From the NCBI GenBank assembly GCA_963786395.1, contig CAWAZD010000001.1, positions 248,001 to 312,000 on the forward strand: a DNA stretch of 64,000 nucleotides, written 5' to 3'. Source of the DNA: Fen-1301 sp963786395 (lineage in GTDB: Bacteria > Bacteroidota > Ignavibacteria > Ignavibacteriales > Ignavibacteriaceae). The notes under the pieces are model-generated. The model was not told the origin of the DNA. It did not search any database and saw only the letters and a program-made list of their open reading frames with translations. The number at the start of each line of letters is the position of its first letter. Positions within the stretch are counted from its first letter, which is position 1. Made by a program: the position numbers and the translations under genes. This document shows, in pieces, positions 39,001 through 47,735 of this stretch.

Positions 39001-39068
39001 TAAACAGCATTACCGGTGCAAATGAAATATTAAAAACAATTGTAGTGGTCGCGCGTAAACTGCATTAG
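36030..39068 (+). CDS. Surface protein with four lamin-tail domains and FlgD-like C-terminus
   Basis: Predicted 1012-residue exported protein. Signal peptide about 1-18. There are four lamin-tail (LTD) domains starting at about residues 25, 310, 580 and 740, each opening with a INEIMYDP-type strand and GNNEFVELYN or EPEWVELKN. CARDB-like beta domains lie between them (about 190-300 and 465-570, with AGENAGLNIKIINAGT and AGNNITISATIKNNGT). The C-terminal about 95 residues (KPNPFSPDNDGFEDCTIISY through RIGIYIIFLEAL) match the FlgD-Ig or gliding-type C-terminal domain. LTD proteins in bacteria are typically secreted and sometimes linked to nucleases, but no catalytic domain is present here. The ATG is preceded by GGAG. 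Alone in its transcription unit, or with the small gene 76 bp downstream. Confidence 0.9.
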   Translation: MSKFFLIFSFYFITTFASPNDTCIIFTEVMFYAVSGNNEFVELYNRSETKTIDLRNFSIKYYTSKSDTIISAGYGTLLPPKSYAVIFEGDYDFSSGLYKNIVPPSAVKMKISDNAFGSNGMSNTSNRPIWLINAANDTIDRYTYSANNKLGYSDEKIYMNKDTNAVNWRNSVKYLGTPGYKNSVVPSGNDLMIAAFSSTPNVISGENAGLNIKIINAGTNNSSGYTLNIYNDIDKDSITESGERIISQTENGIFSADSISITLSTTNYLQGRNYFIAELSYPPDEDVTNNIAFTNFNVGTSGNKVNDIIVNEIMYAPHSPEPEWFELYNRTTTPINFKNWTITDIYTTPSTVKINTDITLQGKSFLIIARDSAIYNSHRYIPSPLLFMSIPALNNDADGIVIKDGNGIIIDSVQYDQSWGGNDGYSLERISPDAGSLVKQNWGTSRDIEKSTPGRTNSLTEKEYDLSVAGIFTDPRFPVAGNNITISATIKNNGTSNANNFIVEFYYKYANEDWELKYTTNNMNLISGDSISILSDQKIINLQSKYSISVHVLYPADQDTLNNYFELSVEPGAVAGSVIINEIMYDPDKDEPEWVELKNISPDIINLKDWSISDILTYPTKDVITDQDLFLSPGSLFIAARDSSFYFIHPELSSQIKVVLFGSLGNTTDGIMVYDYRDGVIDSIMYKSSWGHRKGYSIERISDKKSSTDSSNWVISLSREKSTPGKENSVVNIPDGNRNDLVINEIMFDPAIGNNEFIEFINLKKDSANIGGWRIEDQHANKYVLSDSNFVIGPGTYFLLVADSSVLKGYNLYDYRNKSVLNVSDLGLTAEEMILLKDLRGNVIDSVYYSDKWHNKNFINTKGRSLERINPYLESNDQYNWNTCVDPKGATPGAKNSIYTKNESPASGISVKPNPFSPDNDGFEDCTIISYSLQIPVSQVNIKIFDSHGRLVRVLSNNMASGKTGSIIFDGLGDDRMPLRIGIYIIFLEALNSITGANEILKTIVVVARKLH

Positions 39069-39144
39069 CTTGCAAATCAAGGTTTTATTCCCGCCTTTTC
39101 GTATTTTAATATATATGATGAAGAATGATAAAACGGATGTTTAA

Positions 39145-39450
39145 ATGAATTTGTTTCTTGTGGCTCTGACAGTTTACATATTTAATATCCCGTTCGGGTA
39201 TTGGAGGGAGAACGTGAAGAAGTTTTCACTGGGGTGGGTTTTGTCTATTCATCTTCCGATTCCATTTATTGTAATTCTTAGAATCTACAGCGGAATAGGA
39301 TTTCATTTTGTTACTTATCCTGTAATGATAGGAGCGTTTTTCTTAGGACAGCTTACAGGAGCGGCTATGTATAAGCATAGAGTTAAATTGGGGGCTCTGC
39401 CCGTAACCGGTTGTCTTGTAATGGATATAGTAAGAAGTTTACTGCAATAA
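39145..39450 (+). CDS. Small integral membrane protein, unknown
   Basis: Predicted 101-residue inner-membrane protein with about three hydrophobic helices (residues 2-16, 30-48, 55-76) and short basic loops (WRENVKKFS, KHRVKL). I do not recognise a family beyond a generic small membrane protein. It is a clean frame with no overlapping better candidate. It lies 76 bp after the lamin-tail gene. Confidence 0.7.
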   Translation: MNLFLVALTVYIFNIPFGYWRENVKKFSLGWVLSIHLPIPFIVILRIYSGIGFHFVTYPVMIGAFFLGQLTGAAMYKHRVKLGALPVTGCLVMDIVRSLLQ

Positions 39451-39527
39451 ATAAACATAGAACAGATTCTTTGCTTATGCTCTTATTGTTTCAAAATAAT
39501 CGAATTTCGGTTAGACGTTTATTAAGG

Positions 39528-39559
39528 GGATCCCTCCCGAGAATCGGGACGGGGATGAC
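39528..39559. repeat. REP-like palindrome
   Basis: GGATCCCTCCCGA, three bases, TCGGGACGGGGATGAC. It has a hairpin core TCCCGA-GAA-TCGGGA with the family's GGGGATGAC end. It looks like a composite of two variants of the dispersed family. Confidence 0.8.
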
Positions 39560-39590
39560 ATAATAATTAGGTATTGACAACTTAAGAAAT

Positions 39591-39615
39591 GGATTCCCGC
39601 CTCCGCGGGAATGAC
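39591..39615. repeat. REP-like palindrome
   Basis: GGATTCCCGC-CTCC-GCGGGAATGAC, the ATTCCCGC subtype of the dispersed family; the near-identical copy is at 49528-49552. Confidence 0.85.
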
Positions 39616-39868
39616 TGAATAGGATTACCCCAATAGTGAAAAATAACAATTCAAATTTGAATGACAGTGCAGGAAAGGAAGTAACTTTTATGTTTAACGG
39701 TTAGTCTTATAAACAGACGGTTGGAGAGTTTCACCGAAGTGTACTAAATTGTGTCTGCAGATGTATACTATTTAGTTCATTCAATACCAGATAACCTGAT
39801 ATTATAACGTAAAATAGTCCGGCACGCAGATTGTTAAAAGTAAAACTGTAAATCACCAGAGGATAAAA

Positions 39869-40783
39869 ATGAATAATAAACTATTACTAACTTTTCTTTT
39901 GTCTCTTTTCCTTCTTGTACCTGTATTTTCTCAGGACAAAGACTCTACATATACTGATACTACAAAAACTGATACAGACGAAGAATGGGAAAGTGCCGGC
40001 TCCGGACATGAATATTCTGATAAGTGGGATGATATCGGTTCCCATATGTTTGACTTTAAAATTAAAGGCGTCCCGACTATTAGTTTAAACTTCGGCGCTT
40101 CTAAAATGAAACTGAAAAGCATAGGTCAGAATTTCACTGACCCTGGTATGCTGGAACTAAAACTCGGTTATACTACCGAGAAATCATTTGCCGGGTCGGA
40201 TGATGTAATTAAATACAAATTTAATTACTTCCATATAAGTAATTTTACTCCTGATCTTGAGGGTAAAAATACTTCAACCGATCTTAATTCTAACAGTTGG
40301 AGATTAGGGTTGGGAGAGGCATCAGGATATGGATATGAATTCGGAGGCGGGTTTTCAATAATCCCATATCATGCTATTTCCTTCGACTGGACAAAAATGG
40401 ATATGAAATCGACTCCTGTTTCTGCTTTAGACCAAAACACTACGGATCTATTTAATAAGGATATCAGGTTCGGTAATAGTTTTCAGGGAGGAATACAGAT
40501 TAAGTTCCTGCATTCGTTAGCTATAGATGCCTCTTATGAAAGATCGATAGTTTATCCGCGCCATCTTTTCTGGAAATGGGGAATGGGTATGGTAATAGAG
40601 GGAGCAGGTCTTGGACTAGTGAATTTATTTGTTGATAAAGTCCTTGACTCATCACCTGTTGCCGCACCAATTGTGAATTTCCTTTTAAAGAACGCTCTGT
40701 CGTACGGGCTTTATGAATTAAAACAGGATAAAATGAACTGGCCATTTGAAACAGTTGCTCCGCTGACATTTAGATCAGTTTAA
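39869..40783 (+). CDS. Exported envelope protein, unknown
   Basis: Predicted 304-residue protein with a clear signal peptide (about 1-21, ending VFSQ), an acidic Thr/Asp-rich linker (DSTYTDTTKTDTDEEW), and then a domain rich in alternating beta strands (about 55-225), compatible with an outer-membrane or periplasmic beta protein. A hydrophobic, glycine-rich stretch near residues 230-275 could be an amphipathic or membrane-associated helix. I do not recognise the family. It stands alone between two repeat-bearing gaps. The ATG follows AGAGGATAAAA. Confidence 0.75.
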   Translation: MNNKLLLTFLLSLFLLVPVFSQDKDSTYTDTTKTDTDEEWESAGSGHEYSDKWDDIGSHMFDFKIKGVPTISLNFGASKMKLKSIGQNFTDPGMLELKLGYTTEKSFAGSDDVIKYKFNYFHISNFTPDLEGKNTSTDLNSNSWRLGLGEASGYGYEFGGGFSIIPYHAISFDWTKMDMKSTPVSALDQNTTDLFNKDIRFGNSFQGGIQIKFLHSLAIDASYERSIVYPRHLFWKWGMGMVIEGAGLGLVNLFVDKVLDSSPVAAPIVNFLLKNALSYGLYELKQDKMNWPFETVAPLTFRSV

Positions 40784-40816
40784 GGTTGGAATATCAGTAG
40801 TACTTTAATATGGCCA

Positions 40817-40849
40817 AAACCTTCGAGGTTTTGAAAACCTCGAAGGTTT
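40817..40849. repeat. Perfect 33-bp palindrome with one-base loop
   Basis: AAACCTTCGAGGTTTT, a single G, then the exact complement to 40849. From memory, palindromes of this AAACCTTCGAGG type recur in Bacteroidota genomes. It lies 34 bp after the stop of the envelope gene at 39869-40783 and may end its transcript, although no T-run follows on the plus strand. Confidence 0.85.
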
Positions 40850-40881
40850 AATTTAATGTTGGAAGAAGAATGACAAACCAT

Positions 40882-40907
40882 GGGATCCCCGCTTTCGCGG
40901 GGATGAC
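40882..40907. repeat. REP-like palindrome
   Basis: GGGATCCCCGC-TTTC-GCGGGGATGAC, a member of the dispersed family with a four-base loop. Confidence 0.85.
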
Positions 40908-40963
40908 AAATAACTTAGGATGACAAATAATACAGATTGACAAAATACTCATAACGTACTCCG

Positions 40964-40993
40964 GGGCTGCCAATAAAAAAGCAGCCCTTTTTT
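40964..40993 (+). terminator. Intrinsic terminator
   Basis: GGGCTGC (40964-40970), a ten-base A-rich loop, GCAGCCC (40981-40987) and six T. It is a textbook rho-independent terminator on the plus strand, 181 bp after the envelope gene and 114 bp before the M16 peptidase gene. It therefore separates the two. Confidence 0.8.
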
Positions 40994-41106
40994 AATTTAA
41001 TATATTAAAACATATAGGAGAATTGAATGGAATTTTCTTAATTTTATTGTAATTATTAAGGAATCTGTTTTTTTACAATTAAAACTTTGTACAAAGGAGA
41101 AGGTTT

Positions 41107-43851
41107 ATGTTTCGAAGAATGTTACTTCACTTACTAATCTCGTTATCCGCCATTACATTTGTTTCTGCCGGTAGTATTCCGGAGGGTTATTCTAAAGTAA
41201 AAGAATCAGGAGGCATTACTGAATACAAACTTGAATCGAATGGTTTGTCAGTCCTTTTAATGGAAGACCATTCAGCTCCTGTTATTACATTTATGGTTAC
41301 TTACCATGTGGGCTCAAGGAATGAAGTAACAGGAACAACAGGAGCAACACATTTACTTGAACATTTAATGTTCAAGGATACAAAGAAATTTCAGAAGAAG
41401 AACCATAATACAATTGATAATCAGCTAAGTTCGGTCGGAGCTTACTCCAATGCTTCCACCTGGAATGACAGGACGAACTATCATGAGACGATGGCAAGCG
41501 ACCAGCTTGAACTTGGTGTAAAGGTAGAAGCAGAAAGGATGAGAAATCTTTTACTGCGTGAAGAGGATAAGAATTCTGAAATGACTGTAGTCCGTAACGA
41601 ATATGAGAGAGGAGAAAACTCACCAACGGAAGCTCTTGATGTTCTTATGTGGGCTACAGCTTATGTTGCTCATCCATACCATCATCCAACAATCGGATGG
41701 CGTTCTGATATTGAGAATGTACCGATCCAGAAATTAAGAGAATTTTATGATACATATTACTGGCCGAATAACGCAACTGTAGTTGTTATCGGAGATTTTA
41801 CACAAGAGAATGCGCTGACACTTATTAAAAAGTATTATGGTGAAATAACATCTTCACCTAAACCAATACCTCAGGTTTATACAACAGAACCGCCCCAGCA
41901 GGGAGTAAGAAGAGTAGTTCTTAAACGACCGGGTGAGCTTGCTGTTGTTGGTGTAGGAAATAAAACACCTGAAGGTTTAAGTAATGAAACCTATCCGCTG
42001 ACTGTTCTTAATTATATACTATCAGAAGGTAAAACTAGCAGATTCTACAAATCGCTTATAGATAAAAATCTTGCGGTGGATGCATCTGTTTTTTATATGC
42101 CCTTTAAGGATAACGGTATGTTCTCTTCGTATGTAACCCTGTCACCTGGAGTTAAACACGAGGATGTTGAAAAAATAATTACTGATGAATATGACAGAAT
42201 AAAGAAAGAAGGTGTAACACAGGAAGAAGTTACACGTGTAATAAATAAAATCATCGCGGAAACCGCATTCGGAAGGGATGGTTCATATTCAGTTGCCAGC
42301 CAGTTAAATGAAGCAATAGCAATAGGAGACTGGACTTACTTTACAAATTATCTGGACAACATTAAAAAAGTTACTCCAAAAGATGTACAGGATGCTGCAA
42401 AGAAATATTTTGATCCTGACCAGAGTACAATAGGTTATTTCTATCCGCAGAAGAACAGCAGTGATGAACCGAAGACTGCCGGAAGCATGCAGAGAAGCGG
42501 AAACTTCGGAATGTGTTATTATCGGGATCCTGCGCTTTACGAAAATGATCCTTCTATGCTGCTTCCGGGCGCTAAGATATCAGATAACATAACAAGGGAA
42601 AAAATAAACGGCATTGATGTTATATTAGCTAAAACAGGAGTTAAAGATGTTATAACATTTCGGGGAAGTTTTGCCGCGGGAGATGCTTTAAGTCCGGAAT
42701 CCAATTCAATGATAGCAGACCTTACAGGTTTAATGCTTGATAAAGGTACTACTAAAAATGATAAGTTCGCTTTAGCACAGAAGCTTGAAGGATTAGGCGC
42801 TGCTTTAAGATTTTCAGTCAGTTCCCATACACTGAATTTTTCAGGGAAGTGTTTGAAGAAAGATCTTCCTACAGTGATTGACCTGCTAGCCGAGCAATTA
42901 AGAATGCCGGCATTTTCGCAGGCAGAACTTGACAAGTTAAAGAAGCAGAGAACAGGAAGTTATAGGCAGAGCATGGATGATCCTGCATCCCGGGCTACAA
43001 ATACTATGTCACAATTGTTGTTTCCTAAAGGGCACCCGAATTACCAGGTACCATTTGAACAGGCAATCGATGACATTAATAAAGTAACAGTTGATGACAT
43101 TAAAGCGTTTTATAAAAAATACTATGGCCCCAAATCTATGATATTTGTTGCTGCCGGAGATATAGATGAAGCAGCATTAAAATCTTCTTTGGAGAATTCA
43201 TTTAAAGGTTGGACAGGCGGAGTTGATTATCCGGTATACAAGGGACCTTCCAAATCTTCAGAGGCAAGCACAAAATTTGTTACCATGCCGGGAAAGACAA
43301 GTGCTATACTTCAAATTGGTATAGAAACAAATCTGAAAACTTCAGATAAGGATTATTATCCACTGATGTTTGGTGTTGATGTATTCGGCGGCGGAAGTTT
43401 TATGGCAAGACTGATGTCTATTGTCCGTGATGATGAGGGTCTCACATATGGAATCTATTCCTGGCTTAGTAATGATACATTCACTGATGGTCAGTGGAAT
43501 GTAGAAGGAACTTTTTCCCCTAATCTTCTTGAGAAAGGGAACACATCTACAGTTCGTGAGCTGAAGAGATGGGTAAAGGATGGAATTACTGAAGGTGAAC
43601 TTAAGAACACAAAATCACGTCTCATCGGTGAGTATAAAGTTCAGCTTGCAACTACAAACGGACTAGTGAGCCAACTGGTTAGATTTGCTGAGAGAGGACT
43701 GGATGTGAGTTTTATTGACAAATATCCCGATGTTATTGATGCTCTTACATTAGACCAGGTTAACAGCGCAGTTAAAAAATACATCGATCCTGACAAGGTT
43801 ACAATAGTAGTTGCCGGTAGCATTGATGATAAAGGAAATCCGCTGAAGTAG
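41107..43851 (+). CDS. M16 family zinc metallopeptidase, exported
   Basis: Predicted 914-residue exported peptidase of the M16 (pitrilysin/insulinase) family. Signal peptide about 1-22. The N-terminal active half has the inverted zinc motif HLLEH (H82, E85, H86) and the distal Glu ligand E165 in VVRNEYERG. The C-terminal half (about 490-914) is the homologous but inactive partner, with no HxxEH motif and the typical RDDEGLTYGIYSWLSN segment. The two-domain, single-chain form is usual in Bacteroidota periplasmic M16 enzymes, which degrade peptides. A strong ribosome site (AAAGGAGAAGG) precedes the ATG. It is transcribed alone behind a terminator, with a palindrome at its 3' end. Confidence 0.95.
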   Translation: MFRRMLLHLLISLSAITFVSAGSIPEGYSKVKESGGITEYKLESNGLSVLLMEDHSAPVITFMVTYHVGSRNEVTGTTGATHLLEHLMFKDTKKFQKKNHNTIDNQLSSVGAYSNASTWNDRTNYHETMASDQLELGVKVEAERMRNLLLREEDKNSEMTVVRNEYERGENSPTEALDVLMWATAYVAHPYHHPTIGWRSDIENVPIQKLREFYDTYYWPNNATVVVIGDFTQENALTLIKKYYGEITSSPKPIPQVYTTEPPQQGVRRVVLKRPGELAVVGVGNKTPEGLSNETYPLTVLNYILSEGKTSRFYKSLIDKNLAVDASVFYMPFKDNGMFSSYVTLSPGVKHEDVEKIITDEYDRIKKEGVTQEEVTRVINKIIAETAFGRDGSYSVASQLNEAIAIGDWTYFTNYLDNIKKVTPKDVQDAAKKYFDPDQSTIGYFYPQKNSSDEPKTAGSMQRSGNFGMCYYRDPALYENDPSMLLPGAKISDNITREKINGIDVILAKTGVKDVITFRGSFAAGDALSPESNSMIADLTGLMLDKGTTKNDKFALAQKLEGLGAALRFSVSSHTLNFSGKCLKKDLPTVIDLLAEQLRMPAFSQAELDKLKKQRTGSYRQSMDDPASRATNTMSQLLFPKGHPNYQVPFEQAIDDINKVTVDDIKAFYKKYYGPKSMIFVAAGDIDEAALKSSLENSFKGWTGGVDYPVYKGPSKSSEASTKFVTMPGKTSAILQIGIETNLKTSDKDYYPLMFGVDVFGGGSFMARLMSIVRDDEGLTYGIYSWLSNDTFTDGQWNVEGTFSPNLLEKGNTSTVRELKRWVKDGITEGELKNTKSRLIGEYKVQLATTNGLVSQLVRFAERGLDVSFIDKYPDVIDALTLDQVNSAVKKYIDPDKVTIVVAGSIDDKGNPLK

Positions 43852-43872
43852 AGTAAGATAAATTTTCAATGT

Positions 43873-43913
43873 CATTCCGGAATCAAATGAGTTATGATTA
43901 GGATTCCGGAATG
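43873..43913. terminator. Inverted repeat between convergent genes
   Basis: CATTCCGGAATC (43873-43884) and GATTCCGGAATG (43902-43913) form a 12-bp stem with a 17-base loop. It fills the 72-bp gap between the convergent M16 peptidase and glycosyltransferase genes. It has no long T-tract on either strand, so its role as a shared transcript end is inferred from position. Each arm is itself palindromic (TTCCGGAA) and resembles the GTCATTCC end of the dispersed palindrome family. Confidence 0.55.
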
Positions 43914-43923
43914 GCGATGTTTC

Positions 43924-45480
43924 TCAGAGGGGTAATTTCTCGTATAATTTTGTGGCAGGTTTATTAAAGATCAGTTTATACCTGTTAGAATTCACAAAAC
44001 TTAAATCAGTAAATTCGTATCCCTGTTTTCTTAATTCGGCTAAAGTACTATCCTTTATTAAAACCCATTCTCCGGGTTTTATTACTCCCGAATCAAAATT
44101 GCGTCCTGTGAAAATCCTTACCTGATTATTATCCTTATATTTCAGAACCACATCGAGATTATATTTATCAAAATGGTCTGTATAGATAATTTTCGTATTA
44201 TTATTAAGTAAAGTTTTCTTTAAAGCATTTATATCTTTCATTCCGAAAAAACCAGAATAGGCATTCACCATAAGGATACACCCGATTATATATACAGACA
44301 GCGCCGCGATTTTATAGTTTCTTTTCAAACTGTTAACAAATAATGCTGTCATTAAAATTACCGGTTCCAGATAAATGTATATATACCAGCTTTTTTTCAT
44401 ATCACTGGGTCTCCATGCTGACAAAGAGACTGTAAATCCGACTGACAGAATTATTATTGCTACAAACCAGATAAGTAACATTATGTTTTTGCCTTTTCGC
44501 CATAATATAACAGCCTGAACTACAGCTATCAGGGGAGTGAACAGGTAAAACCTTCTGAAGAAAATATATCTAACATTATCACGGAAAATATAAGTTACAA
44601 GTTTTTTCAAATATTCCAACGGGGGTATTGAATTTACATCTTTAGTATAGGGGAAGAAATCATAGTAGCTGTAGAGATAGTTTTTATGCTGCATAGCGAA
44701 CCGGTAGAAAAAATCAGCCTGTGTTAAATAATAGTAGAAAGATTCCAGTGATAAACCGCAGGCAAATACCATGAAGGCAACAGGAATCTGAATTATAATC
44801 TTCCTTTTGAAAACCAGAAACCATAACCAGATAAAGGACATAAGGATAAGAATATATAAAACACTTTCTTTAATAAATAAGGCTAAGGTAAAAAAGATGC
44901 CTGCATAGATAGCGCGTCCTATTCTTTTTGTTCTGTATGAAATTAGCAGAAACAGAACCCCGGCGTTTATAAAAAATGAAGCAGGTAGGTCGGTAAAGTG
45001 GACAGTAGCAAAGAAAATATCTACGGGGAAAAAGCAAAGCAGGAGAGAGGAAATAAGGGCAGTGGACTTTTTAAGTGACAGCTCGAGTCCGGTAAAATAA
45101 ATAATTATTATATTACCGATTGAGAATAGGAATCCGGGTAATATAGAAGCGATCTCATTGGTTCCGAAAAGTGCAAAGGATCCTGCAGTCATTAGTATAT
45201 CCAGTTTCCTGAGAATAAATATGGGATAGCCCATAATATTTGTCAGACTTTCTCCCTTAAGCATCATAAATCCAAGCTGGTCATAATAACCGTCGTCGGA
45301 AAAAGCTAGTCCTGTAAAAAAGATAATCCGTACAACTGTTGCCACAACGGCTATTAAAATGAGCATTATAGCAGGAGAGAGAAAAGTATTGTCATTCCCG
45401 TTTAATTCTTCTTCGGCAAATAAGTGTGAAAACAAAGAAGAAACAGTATTTACAGAGTCCGGAATTTTAATTTGCTTCAT
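43924..45480 (-). CDS. GT39-type membrane glycosyltransferase (dolichyl-P-mannose/ArnT-like)
   Basis: Predicted 518-residue integral membrane protein with about 10-12 hydrophobic helices, of the GT-C fold (glycosyltransferase family 39 / ArnT / PMT-like). An acidic loop motif typical of GT-C enzymes follows the first helix (FSDDGYYDQLG, about residues 57-67), and a second loop has FTDLPASFF. The C-terminal soluble part (about 420-518) is short and ends in a basic-acidic stretch without a known fold. Such enzymes transfer sugars from polyprenyl-phosphate donors on the periplasmic side. The acceptor is unknown and no other glycan genes are adjacent. It is convergent with the M16 gene. Confidence 0.82.
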   Translation of the reverse strand: MKQIKIPDSVNTVSSLFSHLFAEEELNGNDNTFLSPAIMLILIAVVATVVRIIFFTGLAFSDDGYYDQLGFMMLKGESLTNIMGYPIFILRKLDILMTAGSFALFGTNEIASILPGFLFSIGNIIIIYFTGLELSLKKSTALISSLLLCFFPVDIFFATVHFTDLPASFFINAGVLFLLISYRTKRIGRAIYAGIFFTLALFIKESVLYILILMSFIWLWFLVFKRKIIIQIPVAFMVFACGLSLESFYYYLTQADFFYRFAMQHKNYLYSYYDFFPYTKDVNSIPPLEYLKKLVTYIFRDNVRYIFFRRFYLFTPLIAVVQAVILWRKGKNIMLLIWFVAIIILSVGFTVSLSAWRPSDMKKSWYIYIYLEPVILMTALFVNSLKRNYKIAALSVYIIGCILMVNAYSGFFGMKDINALKKTLLNNNTKIIYTDHFDKYNLDVVLKYKDNNQVRIFTGRNFDSGVIKPGEWVLIKDSTLAELRKQGYEFTDLSFVNSNRYKLIFNKPATKLYEKLPL

Positions 45481-45640
45481 AATAAATGATTCATGATACC
45501 ATTAAAATTAGTAAATTCAGTGTAATTTCAACTATAATAATCTAAAAATTATACTGATTCTTGTTTATTATTTATTTTTATGGTTAATTAAATATATCAG
45601 AAAATGTTAATATCAGGAAAATTAACACAGGATAAATGTT

Positions 45641-46519
45641 ATGGATAAAAGACAATTCGGACTAACAGGACTTGAAGTATCGGCAATCGGATTTGGTGCA
45701 GGGCATATTGGAGATTACAAATCCGATGAAAAAGAAGTAGAGCAATTACTAAATACCGCAGTTGATATGGGGATTATTTTATTTGATACTGCTCGCGGTT
45801 ACGGCGCTTCGGAGGAAAGGATAGGGAAATATCTTTCGAAGCGAAGAAGTGAAATAGTTTTATCAACTAAGGTAGGTTATAGCATTCCTGGTTTTGACGA
45901 CTGGACATATGATTGCATTATAGCTGGAGTTGATGCAGCATTAAAACTATTGAGAACAGATTATATCGATATTGTGCATCTTCATACTTGTCCGGTTTCA
46001 GTTTTGAAGGACACAGGGGTTATTGATGCATTGGAAAAGACAAAGGAAATGGGGAAGATAAAAGTAGCTGCTTATTCAGGTGACAATGAAAATATTACTT
46101 ACGCTGTTGAGACCGGAAGATTTGGAAGCATACAAACATCAATTAATATAGCTGATCAGAAAAACCTTAACCGTTTGCTTCCGACAGCAAAAGAAAAGGG
46201 GCTTGGAGTAATAGCAAAGAGACCCGCAGCCAATTCTCCCTGGAGGTTCAGTGAACAGCCTGTAGGAAATTATGCTGAGCAGTACTGGCTGAGATTAAAG
46301 AAGATGAATCTGCTTCAAAGGGAGGGCTTGCAGGAAACCGCATTGCGTTTTGCGGCATATACATGGGGGGTAGACACAATAATTGTCGGCACAGGAAACA
46401 TTAAACATCTTGAAGAAAACATAAGGATAGTTGAGAAGGGCCCGCTGCCAACTGAGGAATACAATAATATAAGAGATTTATTTCTGGATAATGATAAAAA
46501 TTGGATAGGGCAGGTATAG
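45641..46519 (+). CDS. Aldo/keto reductase
   Basis: Predicted 292-residue cytoplasmic NAD(P)H-dependent oxidoreductase of the aldo/keto reductase family. It begins MDKRQFGLTGLEVSAIGFGAG. The catalytic tetrad is visible in order: Asp and Tyr in LFDTARGYGASEERIG, Lys in VLSTKVG and His in IVHLHTCP. The C-terminal region has the cofactor-binding segment IIVGTGNIKHLEENI. The residues between match the subgroup related to L-galactose dehydrogenase or general AKRs. The substrate is unknown. It is followed by a lipoprotein gene 55 bp downstream. Confidence 0.93.
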   Translation: MDKRQFGLTGLEVSAIGFGAGHIGDYKSDEKEVEQLLNTAVDMGIILFDTARGYGASEERIGKYLSKRRSEIVLSTKVGYSIPGFDDWTYDCIIAGVDAALKLLRTDYIDIVHLHTCPVSVLKDTGVIDALEKTKEMGKIKVAAYSGDNENITYAVETGRFGSIQTSINIADQKNLNRLLPTAKEKGLGVIAKRPAANSPWRFSEQPVGNYAEQYWLRLKKMNLLQREGLQETALRFAAYTWGVDTIIVGTGNIKHLEENIRIVEKGPLPTEEYNNIRDLFLDNDKNWIGQV

Positions 46520-46574
46520 GAATGATAAACAAAATAAATATTGTTATCTTAGATGAGTTATTTGTGAGGTTTCA

Positions 46575-47183
46575 TTGAAAAACAGGATACAATCTGTTAT
46601 AAAAATATTTTTTCTTCTTTTAAATGTTATTCTAATATCAGGATGTTCTGTGAATAAGGAAAGCAGGCAGACATTCGTGAATGATTATCTTGGTATTATT
46701 AAAGAAATGAAGAGCCGGAATAGTGTTATGAAGTTGAGAGCAGAATCAATTATAGCATACAGGAAATCGGGATTCATGGATGTAGATAATGCAGAAGCAG
46801 CTAAGATGTTGTCACTTGAAGTTATAAGACTTGATTCAATTTCATTAGAACATATTAAAACCATTAAGATGCCTGATAAAGTTTCTGCAGAGATAATAGT
46901 TAGCATTAGCGAGGGGATAATGTCATCGATAAAGGGGAACAGTCTTTTTGAGATTAATTACGGCAAGGCGAAGGATCAAAATCTTGAAGAGAGGAAGGCA
47001 ACAATTCTTAATGTTATACCTGGAATGAGATATCTTGCTGAAGGATTAAATTCAGTGGTTAAATCTGTAGAGAAAATGCAGACATATATAAATGATAACA
47101 GTCTTAACGGTGAAGATGAGGTTTCGCTGGCTCTCATTCAATTCAAGATGGAAAGAGATAAGTTAGCGGGATTTAACAGGTAA
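46575..47183 (+). CDS. Putative lipoprotein, unknown
   Basis: Predicted 202-residue lipoprotein that starts with TTG at 46575, preceded by GAGG at a good distance; no ATG lies in a suitable position. The signal peptide has a lipobox LISGCS, with Cys at about residue 24 as the acylation site. The mature part is helical, charged, and has no family I recognise. It follows the aldo/keto reductase gene. Its 3' end overlaps the converging membrane protein gene by 21 bp. Confidence 0.75.
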   Translation: MKNRIQSVIKIFFLLLNVILISGCSVNKESRQTFVNDYLGIIKEMKSRNSVMKLRAESIIAYRKSGFMDVDNAEAAKMLSLEVIRLDSISLEHIKTIKMPDKVSAEIIVSISEGIMSSIKGNSLFEINYGKAKDQNLEERKATILNVIPGMRYLAEGLNSVVKSVEKMQTYINDNSLNGEDEVSLALIQFKMERDKLAGFNR

Positions 47184-47678
47184 CAATCCCAGTAACAATG
47201 CAACTGAAAGAGTTAGTATTGAATCAGACAATCCTGGTTTTATAGTCATCAAAAAAACAATTCCAATAGTCAGAGTGGTTCTTGATTTAAGGGAAAGAAA
47301 AAGCATCTTATCACCAAGTTTACTCTGAACATCAGAAGAATAACCAGAAGCTTTAATTTCTTTAATTATTGGTCTCATTCTTTTTCCGGTAACAAAGCTG
47401 CCTATAAGGATAAGAACAATAAAGCCTACAAGTGCAACAGTAACCCACGCAGCACTTTTCCAAATAACTGCCATCATATAGATTCCGGGAAGCAGGAGCA
47501 GGAGCCAGGAAATTCCGGATATGATAGGCAGAGATGAATAAGTACCCAGCCAGTCATTTAATTTATCAGTTGAGCCTGCTTTTTTAAGTTTAGATTGACA
47601 CAGCCACTCAATGGTGAGTGAAGCGGAATAAATCAGAGCACCAATTACGTGTAAGAATAGGGAAACAAGGTAAAGCAT
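47163..47678 (-). CDS. Small integral membrane protein, DUF2269-like
   Basis: Predicted 171-residue inner-membrane protein with four hydrophobic helices (about 2-22, 52-70, 76-96, 128-145) and a short fifth near the C-terminus. The opening LFLHVIGALIYSASLTIEW and the general layout resemble the DUF2269 family (a weak match from memory). The function is unknown. It is convergent and overlapping by 21 bp with the lipoprotein gene. It lies downstream of the Memo-AMMECR1 gene on the same strand, but a palindrome (47736-47757) separates them. Confidence 0.75.
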   Translation of the reverse strand: MLYLVSLFLHVIGALIYSASLTIEWLCQSKLKKAGSTDKLNDWLGTYSSLPIISGISWLLLLLPGIYMMAVIWKSAAWVTVALVGFIVLILIGSFVTGKRMRPIIKEIKASGYSSDVQSKLGDKMLFLSLKSRTTLTIGIVFLMTIKPGLSDSILTLSVALLLGLLPVKSR

Positions 47679-47735
47679 TTAACGGACCTTTTGTATAAAT
47701 CTTCAAAGTGTAAAAATAGAACAATTTACTGATTT

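Larger units (their letters stand above)
39451..39868. other. 418-bp intergenic region with two REP-like palindromes
   Basis: No gene is visible. It carries two members of the dispersed palindrome family (39528-39559 and 39591-39615), then AT-rich sequence with short direct words, and ends in an AGAGGA ribosome site for the gene at 39869. Confidence 0.75.
40784..41106. other. 323-bp intergenic region with palindromes and a terminator
   Basis: Holds a perfect 16-bp-arm palindrome (40817-40849), a REP-like palindrome (40882-40907) and an intrinsic terminator (40964-40993). The leader of the M16 peptidase gene then begins, with an AAAGGAGAAGG ribosome site before 41107. Confidence 0.8.
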
